Positions 28,916 to 41,065 are shown, counted from the stretch's first letter. The stretch is 64,000 bases of DNA from Kitasatospora sp. SolWspMP-SS2h (GCF_003259315.1 NZ_QLLT01000014.1:1-64000); one strand, 5' to 3'. Made by a program: numbers and translations. The notes: a model not told the origin generated them from the letters alone.

Positions 28916-30813
28916 CAGACCGACCTCATCAGGAGAGTGGAGGCGACCAGCACCAGCGTGCCGCCGAACATGGAGAGCGCGTACGTGCGGACGTAGCCGG
29001 TCTGGATGCGGCGCAGCCGGCCGGAGAGTCCGCCGATCGCGGCGGCCAGGCCGTTGACGAGGCCGTCCAGGCCCCGGCTGTCGAACCAGACCAGGGTGGC
29101 GGCCAGTGCCGAGCCGGGGCGGACCAGGACGGCGTGGTTGAAGTCGTCCTGGAGCAGGTCGCGGCGGGCGGCCCGGGTGAGCGGGGAGCCGATCGGGGCC
29201 GTGACCGGGACGGGGCCGCGGCCGTACATCTGCCAGGCCAGGCCCGCGCCGGCCAGCATGCAGACGGTGGCGATCAGGCTGACCGCGAGCGGGGACAGCG
29301 GCGAGTCGCCCTCGGCGTGGCCGGTGACCGGCTCCAGCCAGTGCAGGAAGGAGCTGCCGAAGGCGAACAGGCCGCCGGCGAAGACCGAGCCGAAGGCCAG
29401 CACGACCATCGGGACGGTCATGGTCCTCGGGGACTCGTGCGGGTGCGGCGGTTCGCCGGTCTCGGGGTCCGGCTGCCAGCGCTGCTCGCCGAAGAAGGTC
29501 AGCACCATCACCCGGGTCATGTAGAACGCGGTGACCGCGGCGCCGAGCAGGGCGCACAGGCCGAGGATCCAGCCCTCGGTGCCGCCCCTGGCGAACGCCG
29601 CCTCGATGATCTTGTCCTTGGAGAAGAAGCCGGACAGGCCCGGGAAGCCGATGATCGCCAGGTAGCCGAGGCCGAAGGTGACGAAGGTGACCGGCATGTG
29701 CTTGCGCAGGCCGCCGTAGTGCCGCATGTTCACCTCGTCGTTCATGCCGTGCATGACCGACCCGGCGCCGAGGAACATCCCGGCCTTGAAGAAGCCGTGG
29801 GTGACCAGGTGCATGATGGCGAAGGCGTAGCCGATCGGGCCCAGGCCGGCCGCCATGACCATGTAGCCGATCTGCGACATGGTCGACCCGGCGAGGGCCT
29901 TCTTGATGTCGTCCTTGGCGCAACCGACGATCGCACCGAACAGCAGCGTCACCGTGCCGACCACCACCACGGCGGTCCGGGCGTCCGGCGCCAGGTCGAA
30001 GATGGCCCCGGAGCGGACGATCAGGTAGACGCCGGCGGTGACCATGGTGGCCGCGTGGATCAGCGCGGAGACCGGGGTCGGGCCCTCCATCGCGTCGCCC
30101 AGCCAGGACTGCAGCGGCACCTGGGCGGACTTGCCGCAGGCCGCCAGCAGCAGCATCAGCGCGATCGCGGTGAGTTTGCCCTCGCTCGCGTCGCCCGCGG
30201 TGGCGAACACCGGCCGGAAGGCGAACGAGCCGAACTCGACGAACATCAGCATGATCGCGATGGACAGGCCCATGTCGCCGACCCGGTTGACGATGAACGC
30301 CTTCTTGGCGGCCGTCGCGGCGCTCGGCTTGTGCTGCCAGAACCCGATCAGCAGGTAGGACGCCAGTCCGACGCCCTCCCAACCGACGTACAGCAGCAGG
30401 TAGTTGTCGGCCAGCACCAGCACCAGCATGGCGGCCAGGAAGAGGTTCAGGTAGGCGAAGAAGCGGCGGCGGCGCTCGTCGTGCGCCATGTAGCCCACCG
30501 AGTACAGGTGGATCAGGGTGCCGACGCCGGTGATCAGCAGGACGAAGGTGACCGAGAGTTGGTCGAGCTGGAAGGAGACGTCGGCCTGGAAGCCGCCGAC
30601 CGGGATCCAGCTGAACAGCCGCTCGGTGACGGCGCGGTGCTCGGCGTCCCGGCCGAGCATGTCCGCGAACAGGGCCAGTCCGAAGGCGAAGGAGAGCGCG
30701 GCCAGCAGGGTCGCGATCCAGTGCCCGGACCGGTCCAGGGCCCGTCCGCCGAGCAGCAGCAGGGCAGCACCGGCCAGCGGCGCCGCGATCAGCAGCGGAA
30801 TGAGAGAGTTCAC
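28915..30813 (-). CDS. nuoL: NADH-quinone oxidoreductase subunit L
   Basis: A 632-residue antiporter-like subunit from GTG 30813, preceded by GGAGGG. It carries LLYVGWEGVGLASYLLIGFW, then the block SAQVPLQSWLGDAMEGPTPV, and the C-terminal lateral helix region with the following transmembrane segment that NuoL uses to span NuoM and NuoN. Length matches the family. It is 17 bp from nuoK. Confidence 0.97.
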   Translation of the reverse strand: MNSLIPLLIAAPLAGAALLLLGGRALDRSGHWIATLLAALSFAFGLALFADMLGRDAEHRAVTERLFSWIPVGGFQADVSFQLDQLSVTFVLLITGVGTLIHLYSVGYMAHDERRRRFFAYLNLFLAAMLVLVLADNYLLLYVGWEGVGLASYLLIGFWQHKPSAATAAKKAFIVNRVGDMGLSIAIMLMFVEFGSFAFRPVFATAGDASEGKLTAIALMLLLAACGKSAQVPLQSWLGDAMEGPTPVSALIHAATMVTAGVYLIVRSGAIFDLAPDARTAVVVVGTVTLLFGAIVGCAKDDIKKALAGSTMSQIGYMVMAAGLGPIGYAFAIMHLVTHGFFKAGMFLGAGSVMHGMNDEVNMRHYGGLRKHMPVTFVTFGLGYLAIIGFPGLSGFFSKDKIIEAAFARGGTEGWILGLCALLGAAVTAFYMTRVMVLTFFGEQRWQPDPETGEPPHPHESPRTMTVPMVVLAFGSVFAGGLFAFGSSFLHWLEPVTGHAEGDSPLSPLAVSLIATVCMLAGAGLAWQMYGRGPVPVTAPIGSPLTRAARRDLLQDDFNHAVLVRPGSALAATLVWFDSRGLDGLVNGLAAAIGGLSGRLRRIQTGYVRTYALSMFGGTLVLVASTLLMRSV

Positions 30814-30830
30814 TGTGAAGGGCCCTCCGC

Positions 30831-31130
30831 CTACAGCTTCATCAGGTTGCTGTCGTCGACCGAAGCGGAGTGCCTGGTCCGGAAGATCGAGACGATGATG
30901 GCGAGGCCGACCACGACCTCGGCCGCCGCGACCACCATGGTGAAGAACGCGATGATCTGGCCGTCCAGGTTGCCGTGCATCCGGGAGAAGGTGACCAGCG
31001 CCAGGTTCGAGGCGTTCAGCATCAGCTCCACGCACATGAACAGCACGATCGCGTTGCGCCGCAGCAGCACCCCGGAGGCGCCGATGGTGAACAGCAGCGC
31101 GGCGAGGTACAGGTAGTTGGCCGGGTTCAC
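30831..31130 (-). CDS. nuoK: NADH-quinone oxidoreductase subunit K
   Basis: A 99-residue protein with three membrane segments; VLFMCVELMLNASNLALVTF holds the conserved buried Glu of helix 2 and VVAAAEVVVGLAIIVSIFR that of helix 3. GTG overlaps the nuoJ stop (GTGA). Confidence 0.97.
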   Translation of the reverse strand: MNPANYLYLAALLFTIGASGVLLRRNAIVLFMCVELMLNASNLALVTFSRMHGNLDGQIIAFFTMVVAAAEVVVGLAIIVSIFRTRHSASVDDSNLMKL

Positions 31131-31990
31131 TCCGCCTCCTCCTTGGTCGGGGCCGGCGTCGGGGTCGGCACGGTCTCCAGCGCCTGGCGCGGCCCGGACA
31201 CCCGGGGGCGGGCGGAGGACGGGCGGCCCAGCCAGTCGGCCGTGGTCTCCTCCAGCTCGGCCATCCGCCGGAGCATCTCCTGGCTGACGTCGCGGACCTG
31301 GCCGCGCTCGCGCAGGGTGCCCATCACCGAGTCCTCGGCGACGGTGCCGTCCGGCAGCAGCGCCGGGACGTCCACCGCGTTGTGCCGGGCGTACACGCCG
31401 GGGGCGGGCAGCGGCGGCACCTGGATGTTGTCGCTGACCCGCCGGGCGGCCAGCTGGCGCTGGGTCAGCGGGGCGCGGACCTTCTCGCGGTGGGTCAGCA
31501 CCATCGCGCCGACCGCCGCGGTGATCAGCAGCGCGCCGGTCACCTCGAACGCCCAGACGTACTTGGTGAAGATCAGCCGGGCCAGGCCCTGCACGTTGCC
31601 CTCGGCGTTCGCCCCGGACAGGCCGGTGAAGTCGCGCAGGTGGGCGTTGGCCAGCCCGGCGATCAGCAGCACGCCGAAGCCCAGGCCGCAGAGCACCGCG
31701 GCGATCCGCTGGCCCTTCAGCTGCTCCTTGAGCGAGTCCGCCGAGGAGACGCCGACCAGCATCACCACGAACAGGAACAGCATCATGATCGCGCCGGTGT
31801 AGACCACGATCTGCACCACGCCGAGGAAGACCGCGCCCTGCGCCATGTAGCAGACCGCCAGCGCGAGCATGGTGGCCGCCAGGCAGAGCGCCGAGTGCAC
31901 GGCCTTCCGCAGCAGCAGCATGCCGAGCGCCCCGCCGACCGCGACCACGGCCAGCACCCAGAACTGCACGGCCTCGCCGGTGGAGGTCAT
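31127..31990 (-). CDS. nuoJ: NADH-quinone oxidoreductase subunit J
   Basis: A 287-residue membrane subunit with five hydrophobic segments in the first 170 residues, including the VVYTGAIMMLFLFVVMLVG helix that forms the pi-bulge near the quinone site. The last 110 residues are a hydrophilic extension (RQLAARRVSDNIQVPPLPAP to the Pro/Thr-rich end), common in actinobacteria and absent in E. coli. ATG overlaps the nuoI stop. Confidence 0.97.
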   Translation of the reverse strand: MTSTGEAVQFWVLAVVAVGGALGMLLLRKAVHSALCLAATMLALAVCYMAQGAVFLGVVQIVVYTGAIMMLFLFVVMLVGVSSADSLKEQLKGQRIAAVLCGLGFGVLLIAGLANAHLRDFTGLSGANAEGNVQGLARLIFTKYVWAFEVTGALLITAAVGAMVLTHREKVRAPLTQRQLAARRVSDNIQVPPLPAPGVYARHNAVDVPALLPDGTVAEDSVMGTLRERGQVRDVSQEMLRRMAELEETTADWLGRPSSARPRVSGPRQALETVPTPTPAPTKEEAE

Positions 31991-32577
31991 GACCGCTCCT
32001 CCTTCTCGCGCTCGTGCCGCTCCTGCCGGACGGTGCCGGGCGCCGCGCCGGTGACCTCGCCCCGGTAGTACGCGCCCTCGTCGGCGCCCGGGAAGATCGC
32101 GTGCGGGGCGTCGACCATGCCCTCGGTCAGCCCGACCAGCAGCTGCTCCTTGGTGAAGATCAGGTCCTGCCGGGAGGAGTCCGCGAGCTCGTACTCGTTG
32201 GTCATGGTCAGCGCCCGGGTCGGACACGCCTCGATGCACAGCCCGCACAGGATGCAGCGGGCGTAGTTGATCTGGTAGACCGCGCCGTAGCGCTCGCCGG
32301 GCGAGTAGCGCTCCTCGTCCCGGTTGTCGGCGCCCTCGACGTAGATGGCGTCGGCCGGGCAGGCCCAGGCGCACAGCTCGCAGCCGACGCACTTCTCCAG
32401 GCCGTCCGGGTGCCGGTTCAGCTGGTGGCGGCCGTGGAAGCGCGGAGCGGTGGGCTTCTTGTACTCCGGGTACTGCTCGGTGAGCCGCTTCTTGAACATG
32501 GCCTTGAAGGTCACGCCGAAGCCGGCGGCCGGCCCGAGGACCGACTTCTCTGAGGTCTCGGAGGACTCGTCAGACAT
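31987..32577 (-). CDS. nuoI: NADH-quinone oxidoreductase subunit I
   Basis: A 196-residue peripheral-arm subunit carrying clusters N6a and N6b: CVGCELCAWACPADAI and CILCGLCIEACPTRAL, both complete CxxCxxCxxxCP sets. It passes electrons towards NuoB and quinone. Seven bases separate it from nuoH. Confidence 0.98.
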   Translation of the reverse strand: MSDESSETSEKSVLGPAAGFGVTFKAMFKKRLTEQYPEYKKPTAPRFHGRHQLNRHPDGLEKCVGCELCAWACPADAIYVEGADNRDEERYSPGERYGAVYQINYARCILCGLCIEACPTRALTMTNEYELADSSRQDLIFTKEQLLVGLTEGMVDAPHAIFPGADEGAYYRGEVTGAAPGTVRQERHEREKEERS

Positions 32578-32584
32578 TCTCGGA

Positions 32585-33934
32585 TCAGCTCCCTTCGGAA
32601 TGGTCGGCCCCGTTGAGGGCGTCCTGGAGTTGCGGGGCCCGGCGGCGGCGGCGCGGGACGGGCGGCAGTTCCTGCCCGGGCAGCGGCGGTACGGGGTAGC
32701 CCCCGGCCATCGGGTCGAACACCGGCTCGGCGGCGGGCGGTTCGGCGGGCTTCTTGCGCAGCAGGTCGACCACCAGCGCGGCCAGCAGGACCACCGCCAG
32801 CGGCGCGCCCACGTACAGCACCACCTTGGCGAAGTCGTAGCCCTCGTTGCGCAGCGCCCGCACGGTGGCGACCATCACCAGCCAGACCAGCGAGACCGGG
32901 ATGAGCACCTTCCAGCCGAGCTTCATGAACTGGTCGTAGCGCAGCCGGGGCAGGGTGCCGCGCAGCCAGATGAAGAAGAACAGCAGCAGCTGGATCTTCA
33001 GCACGATCCAGAGCATCGGCCACCAGCCGTGGTTGGCGCCCGCCCAGAAGGTCGAGATCGGCCACGGGGCGCGCCAGCCGCCCAGGAACAGGGTGGAGGC
33101 GACCGCCGAGACGGTGACCATGTTGACGTACTCGGCCAGCATGAACATCGCGAACTTCAGCGAGGAGTACTCGGTGTTGAAGCCGCCGACCAGCTCGCCC
33201 TCGGCCTCCGGGAGGTCGAACGGCGCCCGGTTGGTCTCGCCGACCATCGCGATGACGTACACGATGAACGACACCGGCAGCAGCACCGCGAACCAGGTCG
33301 GCTGCTGCGAGGAGACGATCTCCGAGGTGGACATCGAGCCCGAGTAGATGAACACCGCCGCGAACGACAGGCCCATCGCGATCTCGTAGCTGATCATCTG
33401 GGCGGAGGAGCGGATGCCGCCGAGCAGCGGGTACGTCGAGCCGGACGACCAGCCCGCCAGCACGATGCCGTAGATGCCCACCGAGGCGGTGGCCAGGATG
33501 TACAGCAGCGCGATCGGCAGGTCGGTCAGCTGGAGCGGCGTCCGGGTGCCGAAGATCGACACCTGGTTGTCGGCCGGGCCGAACGGGATCACCGCGAACG
33601 CCATGAACGCGGGGATCGCCGCCACCACCGGCGCCAGCACGTAGACCGCCTTGTCGGCGCCCTTGACCACCAGATCTTCCTTGAGCGCCAGCTTCACGCC
33701 GTCGGCCAGCGACTGCAGCAGGCCCCACGGGCCGTGCCGGTTCGGGCCGATCCGCAGCTGCATCCAGGCGACGACCTTGCGCTCCCAGACGATGGCGATC
33801 AGCACCGTCAGCACCAGGAACGCGAAGCAGAACACCGCCTTCAGCAGCACCAGCCACCACGGGTCGCGGCCGAAGAAGCCGAGCGTGTCGGCGGCGGCCA
33901 GGGGAGTGGCCAAGGGGGCAGCGAGGGGGCTCAT
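32585..33934 (-). CDS. nuoH: NADH-quinone oxidoreductase subunit H
   Basis: A 449-residue membrane subunit that builds most of the quinone pocket. Signature blocks: WERKVVAWMQLRIGPNRHGP and the block ETNRAPFDLPEAEGELVGGF with its charged loop residues. Eight to nine hydrophobic segments; the C-terminal 60 residues are Pro/Arg-rich and extra compared with E. coli. ATG overlaps the nuoG stop. Confidence 0.97.
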   Translation of the reverse strand: MSPLAAPLATPLAAADTLGFFGRDPWWLVLLKAVFCFAFLVLTVLIAIVWERKVVAWMQLRIGPNRHGPWGLLQSLADGVKLALKEDLVVKGADKAVYVLAPVVAAIPAFMAFAVIPFGPADNQVSIFGTRTPLQLTDLPIALLYILATASVGIYGIVLAGWSSGSTYPLLGGIRSSAQMISYEIAMGLSFAAVFIYSGSMSTSEIVSSQQPTWFAVLLPVSFIVYVIAMVGETNRAPFDLPEAEGELVGGFNTEYSSLKFAMFMLAEYVNMVTVSAVASTLFLGGWRAPWPISTFWAGANHGWWPMLWIVLKIQLLLFFFIWLRGTLPRLRYDQFMKLGWKVLIPVSLVWLVMVATVRALRNEGYDFAKVVLYVGAPLAVVLLAALVVDLLRKKPAEPPAAEPVFDPMAGGYPVPPLPGQELPPVPRRRRRAPQLQDALNGADHSEGS

Positions 33935-36368
33935 GATTCCTCCGCCGGGGCGATGGTGACCAGGTGGCCGACCGTGGTGCCGAGCGCGCGGTACGCGCCG
34001 CCGTCCGGCGTCGAGTTGAGCGGCAGCCAGACCGTGCGGTCCGGCATCGCGTCGGTGATCTCCAGCGGCAGGGTCAGCGACCCGGCCGGTCCGGTGACCC
34101 GCAGCGCGCCGCGCGCGCCGACCTCGGCGGCGGTGGCCGCGGACAGCCGGGCCACCGCCGGGTGCCGGGTGCCGGCCAGGTGGGTGTCGCCGTCCTGCAG
34201 CGAGCCGTGGTCCAGCAGCATCCGGTGCCCGGCCAGCACGGCCTGCCCGGTGGCCGGGCGGGGCAGCGCGGCGGGGTGCGCGGCGGGCGCGGCCGGGCGG
34301 GCGCCCTGCCACGGGGTGAAGCGGTCCAGCTCCAGCCGGGCCGCCCGGACGTCGGGCAGGCCGATCGGCCGGTCCAGCGCGTCCGCGAGCATGTTCAGCA
34401 CCCGGACGTCGGCGTGCAGGTGGCCGCGCATCAACTGGTCCGGCTTGAGCGCCGGTTCGAACATCCGGACCCGGCCCTCCCAGTCCAGGAAGGTGCCGGC
34501 CTTCTCGGCGACCGCCGCGACCGGCAGCACCACGTCGGCGTACGCGGTGACCGCGGACGGGCGCAGCTCCAGCGAGAGCACGAACTCGACCTGCGAGAGG
34601 GCCTGTTCGGCGAGCGCCGGGTCCGGCAGGTCGTCCAGGCCGACCCCGCCGACCACCAGCGCGTCCAGCTCGCCCGTGGCGGCGGCGGCCAGGATCTCGC
34701 CGGTGTCGCGGCCGGGGCCGGCCGGCAGCTCGGCGACGCCCCAGTGCGCGGCGGCCTCGGCGCGGGCGGCGGGCACCGCGACGGCCCGGCCGCCGGGCAG
34801 CAGCCCGGGCAGCGCGCCCGCCTCGACGGCGCCGCGCTCACCGGCCCGGCGCGGCACCCAGGCGAGCCCCGCCCCGGTGGCGTGCGCCAGGCGCAGCGCG
34901 GCGGTCAGGCCGCCGGCGGTCTGCGCGAGCCGCTCGCCGACCAGCACGACGGCGCCCGGGGAGCGCAGCGCGTCCGCGCAGCGTCCGGCGTCGTCGGCGA
35001 GCACCTCGTCGCCGGCCAGCGCCGCCAGCCACTCGACCTCGGTGCCGGGGGCGGCGGGCAGCAGCGCGCCGTGCAGCTTGGCCAGGCCGCGGGAGGCGTG
35101 CGAGGCGATCGAGAACACCCGCAGCCCGGACGCCCGGTTGGCCTTGCGCAGCCGCAGGAAGACGATCGGCGCCTCCTCCTCGGCCTCCAGCCCGACCAGC
35201 AGCACGGCCGGTGCGGCCTCCAGGTCGCGGTAGGCGACGGAAGGGCCGTCCAGGTCGACGCCCGTCCCGGCGACCGCGGCGGCCAGGAAGTCGGCCTCCT
35301 CGGCGCTGTGCGGCCGGGCCCGGAAGTCGACGTCGTTGGTGCCGAGCGCGACGCGGGCGAACTTGCCGTAGCCGTACGCGTCCTCGACCGTCACCCGGCC
35401 GCCCGCGAGCACCGCGGCGCGCGCCCCGCGCAGCCCCTCGGCGGCCCGGGCCAGCGCCTCCGGCCAGGACGCGGCGACGAGTTCGCCGTCCCGGCGGACC
35501 AGCGGGGTGGTGAGGCGGTCGCGCTGCTGGGCGTAGCGGAACGCGAACCGGCCCTTGTCGCAGTTCCACTCCTCGTTGACCTCCGGCTCGTTGCCGGCCA
35601 GGCGCCGCAGCACCTTGCCGCGCCGGTGGTCGGTGCGCTGCCCGCAGCCCGCCGAGCAGTGCTCGCACACCGACGGGGAGGAGACCAGGTCGAACGGGCG
35701 GGAGCGGAACCGGTAGGCGGCGGAGGTGAGCGCGCCGACCGGGCAGATCTGGATGGTGTTGCCGGAGAAGTACGAGTCCAGCGGCTGGTCGACGCCGGTG
35801 CCGACCTGCTGGAGCGCGCCGCGCTCCACCAGGTCGATGAACGGGTCGCCGGCGATCTGCTGCGAGAAGCGGGTGCAGCGGGCGCACAGCACGCAGCGCT
35901 CGCGGTCCAGCAGCACCTGGGTGGAGAGCGGGACCGGCTTCTCGTACGTCCGCTTGACGCCCTCGAACCGGGAGTCGGGGTCGCCGGTGGACATCGCCTG
36001 GTTCTGCAGCGGGCACTCGCCGCCCTTGTCGCAGACCGGGCAGTCCAGCGGGTGGTTGATCAGCAGCAGTTCCATCACGCCGCGCTGCGCCTTCTCGGCG
36101 ACCGGCGAGGACAGCTGGGTGCGCACCACCATGCCCTCGGCGACCGGGATGGTGCAGGAGGCGACCGGCTTGCGCTGCCCCTCGACCTCCACGATGCACT
36201 GGCGGCACGCCCCGGCGGGGTCGAGCAGCGGGTGGTCGCAGAAGCGCGGGACCTGGGTGCCGATCTGCTCGGCGGCGCGGATCACCAGCGTGCCCTTGGG
36301 GACGCTGACCTCGGTGCCGTCGATGGTGAGCGTGACCAGCTCGGTCTGGGTGGAAGGCTCCGTGACCG

Positions 36369-36372
<4 letters not shown>
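33931..36372 (-). CDS. nuoG: NADH-quinone oxidoreductase subunit G
   Basis: An 813-residue peripheral subunit from GTG 36372. The N-terminal 2Fe-2S (N1b) ligands CDHPLLDPAGACRQC, the CPVCDKGGECPLQ region, the CVLCARC four-Fe ligands and ICPVGAL are present, as is a CEHCSAGCG molybdopterin-type 4Fe-4S (N7) motif near residue 225. The C-terminal part is a degenerate molybdopterin-oxidoreductase domain and is more variable and Ala-rich than the rest. GTGA overlap with nuoF. Confidence 0.97.
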
Positions 36373-37726
<1,354 letters not shown>

Positions 37727-37727
<1 letters not shown>

Positions 37728-38467
37728 CACGCTTCCGTCCCTTCGTGCCGCGGGGAGACCACCTTGGCGCCCGGGGTGCCGGGCAGCGCCTCGCCCCGGG
37801 CCAGCCGCAGGCCGGCCAGCGAGGGCGCGCCGCCGGCCCCGGACTCGTCGACCGCGCCGGGGCGCTCGTCGGCGAAGCCGGCCAGGATGCGCGAGGTCTG
37901 CTTGAACGAGCAGAGCTTGGCGCCGCGGGTGGGCGCCACCTCCTGCCCGGCGCGCAGCTGGTCGACCAGCTGCTTGGCGCTCTCCGGCGTCTGGTTGTCG
38001 AAGAACTCCCAGTTGACCATCACCACGGGGGCGTAGTCGCAGGCCGCGTTGCACTCGATCCGCTCGATCGAGACCGAACCGTCTTCGGTGGTGCGGTTGT
38101 TGGCGATCCCGAGGTGCTCGGAGAGCTCGTCGAAGATCTGGTCGCCGCCGAGCACCGCGCACAGCGTGTTGGTGCACACGCCGACGTGGTACTCGCCGGC
38201 CGGGCGCCGCCGGTACATGGTGTAGAAGGTGGCGACCGCGGTGACCTCGGCGGTGGTCAGGTCCAACTGCTCGGCGCAGAACCGGATGCCGGTCGGCGTG
38301 ACGCAGCCGTCCTCGGCCTGCACCAGGTGCAGCAGCGGCAGCAGCGCCGAGCGGGACTGCGGGTAGCGGGAGATCAACTCCCGGGCGTCGGCGGCGAGTC
38401 GCTGCTCGACCTCCGGCGGGTAGGGCTTGGCCGGCAGCGCCGGCAGGCCGAGTTCTGTGCTGCTCAC
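37727..38467 (-). CDS. nuoE: NADH-quinone oxidoreductase subunit E
   Basis: A 246-residue thioredoxin-like subunit with the 2Fe-2S cluster N1a: CTNTLC and CNAACD supply the four cysteines. About 80 residues longer at the C-terminus than the E. coli protein, the usual actinobacterial form. GTG overlaps the nuoD stop (GTGA). Confidence 0.96.
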
Positions 38468-39792
38468 CGGTCCACGCCTCCCATCACCGGGTCGATCCCG
38501 GCCACCGCCACGATCACGTCGGCCAGCGGGCCGCCCTCGCACATCGCGGCCATCGTCTGCAGGTTGGTGAACGACGGGTCGCGGAAGTGCACCCGGTAGG
38601 GCCGGGTGCCGCCGTCGCTGACCACGTGCACGCCGAGTTCGCCCTTGGGCGACTCCACCGCGGCGTAGGCCTGGCCGACCGGGACCTTGAAACCCTCGGT
38701 GACCAGCTTGAAGTGGTGGATCAGGGCCTCCATCGAGGTGCCCATGATCTTCCGGATGTGGTCCAGCGAGTTGCCCATGCCGTCGGGGCCGACGGCCAGC
38801 TGGGACGGCCAGGCGATCTTCTTGTCGGCCACCATGACCGGCCCGGGGGCCAGCCGCTCCAGGCACTGCTCGACGATCCGCAGCGACTGCCGCATCTCCT
38901 CCAGCCGGATCAGGAACCGCCCGTAGGAGTCCGCGGTGTCGGCGACCGCGACGTCGAAGTCGTAGGTCTCGTAGCCGCAGTACGGGTCGGACTTGCGCAG
39001 GTCGTGCGGCAGCCCGGTGGCCCGCAGGATCGGGCCGGTGGCGCCGAGCGCCAGGCAGCCGGGCAGGTCGAGGAAGCCGACGTCGACCAGCCGGGCCTTG
39101 AACACCGGGTTGTCGGTGGCCAGCTTGTCGTACTCGTGCATCCGCGAGCGCAGCAGGTTGACGCCCTCGCGGATCTTGTCGACCGCGCCGGGCGGCAGGT
39201 CCTGGGCCAGGCCGCCGGGGCGGACGTAGGCGTGGTTCATCCGCAGGCCGGTGACCAGCTCGAAGATGTCCAGGACGACCTCGCGGTCCCGGAAGCCGTA
39301 GATCATCAGGGTGGTGGAGCCGATCTCCATGCCGCCGGTGGCCAGCGCCACCAGGTGCGAGGAGATCCGGTTGAGCTCCATCATCAGCACCCGGATCACG
39401 GTGGCCCGCTCGGGCACGTCGGCGGTGATCCCGAGCAGCTTCTCCACGGCCAGGCAGTAGGCGGTCTCGTTGTACAGCGGGGTGAGGTAGTCCATCCGCG
39501 TCACGAACGTGGTGCCCTGCACCCAGTTGCGGAACTCCATGTTCTTCTCGATGCCGGTGTGCAGGTAGCCGATGCCGCAGCGGGCCTCGGTGACCGTCTC
39601 GCCGTCGATCTCCAGGATCAGCCGCAGCACGCCGTGGGTGGACGGGTGCTGCGGGCCCATGTTGACGATGATCCGCTCGTCGTCGGCGCCGGCCACCGCC
39701 TCGGCGACCTCGCCCCAGTCGCCGCCGGTGACGGTGAACACCCGTCCCTCGGTGGTCTCCCGGGCGCCTGCTTCGTAGTGGGTGCTGCTCAT
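38464..39792 (-). CDS. nuoD: NADH-quinone oxidoreductase subunit D
   Basis: A 442-residue subunit of the quinone-binding module, related to NiFe hydrogenase large subunits. Key parts: NMGPQHPSTHGVLRL with the quinone-binding His of the beta1-beta2 loop, and GYLHTGIEKNMEFRNW. Separate from nuoC, unlike the E. coli fusion. TGATG overlap with nuoC. Confidence 0.98.
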   Translation of the reverse strand: MSSTHYEAGARETTEGRVFTVTGGDWGEVAEAVAGADDERIIVNMGPQHPSTHGVLRLILEIDGETVTEARCGIGYLHTGIEKNMEFRNWVQGTTFVTRMDYLTPLYNETAYCLAVEKLLGITADVPERATVIRVLMMELNRISSHLVALATGGMEIGSTTLMIYGFRDREVVLDIFELVTGLRMNHAYVRPGGLAQDLPPGAVDKIREGVNLLRSRMHEYDKLATDNPVFKARLVDVGFLDLPGCLALGATGPILRATGLPHDLRKSDPYCGYETYDFDVAVADTADSYGRFLIRLEEMRQSLRIVEQCLERLAPGPVMVADKKIAWPSQLAVGPDGMGNSLDHIRKIMGTSMEALIHHFKLVTEGFKVPVGQAYAAVESPKGELGVHVVSDGGTRPYRVHFRDPSFTNLQTMAAMCEGGPLADVIVAVAGIDPVMGGVDR

Positions 39793-40514
39793 CAGCTGTA
39801 CGACCTCCGCTGGTCGGGAGCCGGGATCTGGGCGCCCTTGTACTCGACGGGGATGCCGCCGAGCGGGTAGTCCTTGCGCTGCGGGTGGCCCAGCCAGTCG
39901 TCCGGCATCATGATCCGGGTGAGCGCCGGGTGGCCCTCGAAGACCAGGCCGAAGAAGTCGTAGGTCTCCCGCTCGTGCCAGTCGTTGGTCGGGTAGACGC
40001 TCACCACGGACGGGAGGCGCGGGTCCGCGTCGGGCGCGGTGACCTCCAGCCGGATCAGCCGGGTGTGGGTGATCGAGCGCAGGTGGTAGACGGCGTGCAG
40101 CTCCCGGCCCTTGTCCTGCGGGTAGTGCACGCCGCTGACGCCCAGGCACAGCTCGAAGCGGAGCGCCGGGTCGTCGCGCAGGATGCGCACCGACTTCAGC
40201 AGGTGCTCGCGCTCGATGTGGAAGGTCAGTTCGCCGCGGTCGACGATGGTCTTCCCGATCACGTCGGCGACGTCGAGGCCCTGCTCCTCCAGCGCGCCCT
40301 CGAACTCGTCGGCCACCTCGTCGAACCAGCCGCCGTAGGGGCGCTCGCTGGCGCCGGGCAGCACGATCGGGGCGTCCAGGCCGCCGAAGCCGGAGGTGTC
40401 GCCGGTGCCGCGGGCGCCGAACATGCCCTGCCGGCGGCCGACCACCTCGACCGGGATCTCCCGCCGGGTCGCCGGCACCTCGGGCGCCTGCTCCGGCTTG
40501 TCGGAGTCGCTCAT
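39792..40514 (-). CDS. nuoC: NADH-quinone oxidoreductase subunit C
   Basis: A 240-residue peripheral subunit. The 30-kDa-subunit signature WHERETYDFFGLVFEGHPAL and the block DDWLGHPQRKDYPLGG are present. An N-terminal extension of about 60 residues (PEVPATRREIPVEVVGRRQG) is typical of actinobacteria. ATGA overlap with nuoB. Confidence 0.97.
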   Translation of the reverse strand: MSDSDKPEQAPEVPATRREIPVEVVGRRQGMFGARGTGDTSGFGGLDAPIVLPGASERPYGGWFDEVADEFEGALEEQGLDVADVIGKTIVDRGELTFHIEREHLLKSVRILRDDPALRFELCLGVSGVHYPQDKGRELHAVYHLRSITHTRLIRLEVTAPDADPRLPSVVSVYPTNDWHERETYDFFGLVFEGHPALTRIMMPDDWLGHPQRKDYPLGGIPVEYKGAQIPAPDQRRSYS

Positions 40515-41065
40515 CGCAGCAGCCCCCGCATCTCGCTGGTCGGGACGGCCTGCAGCGCGAGGCGCTCGGCCTCCTCCTCGGCCCGGCGGCGGTTCACGCC
40601 GAGCTTCTCGTGCTGGATCTTCTCGTGCAGCTTGACGATCGCGTCCAGCAGCATCTCCGGGCGGGGCGGGCAGCCCGGCAGGTAGATGTCCACCGGGACG
40701 ATGTGGTCGACGCCCTGGACGATCGCGTAGTTGTTGAACATGCCGCCCGAGGAGGCGCACACGCCCATCGAGATGACCCACTTCGGGTTCGGCATCTGGT
40801 CGTAGACCTGCCGCAGCACCGGCGCCATCTTCTGGCTCACCCGGCCCGCCACGATCATCAGGTCGGCCTGCCGGGGCGAGCCCCGGAAGACCTCCATGCC
40901 GAACCGGGCCAGGTCGTAGCGGCCCGCGCCGGTGGTCATCATCTCGATCGCGCAGCAGGCCAGACCGAAGGTCGCCGGGAAGACCGAAGCCTTCCGCACC
41001 CAGCCCGCGGCGGCCTCCACGCTGGTGAGCAGGAAGCCGCTCGGCAGCTTCTCCTCGATACCCAT
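40511..41065 (-). CDS. nuoB: NADH-quinone oxidoreductase subunit B
   Basis: A 184-residue subunit holding cluster N2 next to the quinone: FGLACCAIEMM provides the tandem cysteines and MGVCASSGGMFNNYA with PGCPPRPEMLL the other two ligands. It lies 65 bp after nuoA. Confidence 0.98.
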   Translation of the reverse strand: MGIEEKLPSGFLLTSVEAAAGWVRKASVFPATFGLACCAIEMMTTGAGRYDLARFGMEVFRGSPRQADLMIVAGRVSQKMAPVLRQVYDQMPNPKWVISMGVCASSGGMFNNYAIVQGVDHIVPVDIYLPGCPPRPEMLLDAIVKLHEKIQHEKLGVNRRRAEEEAERLALQAVPTSEMRGLLR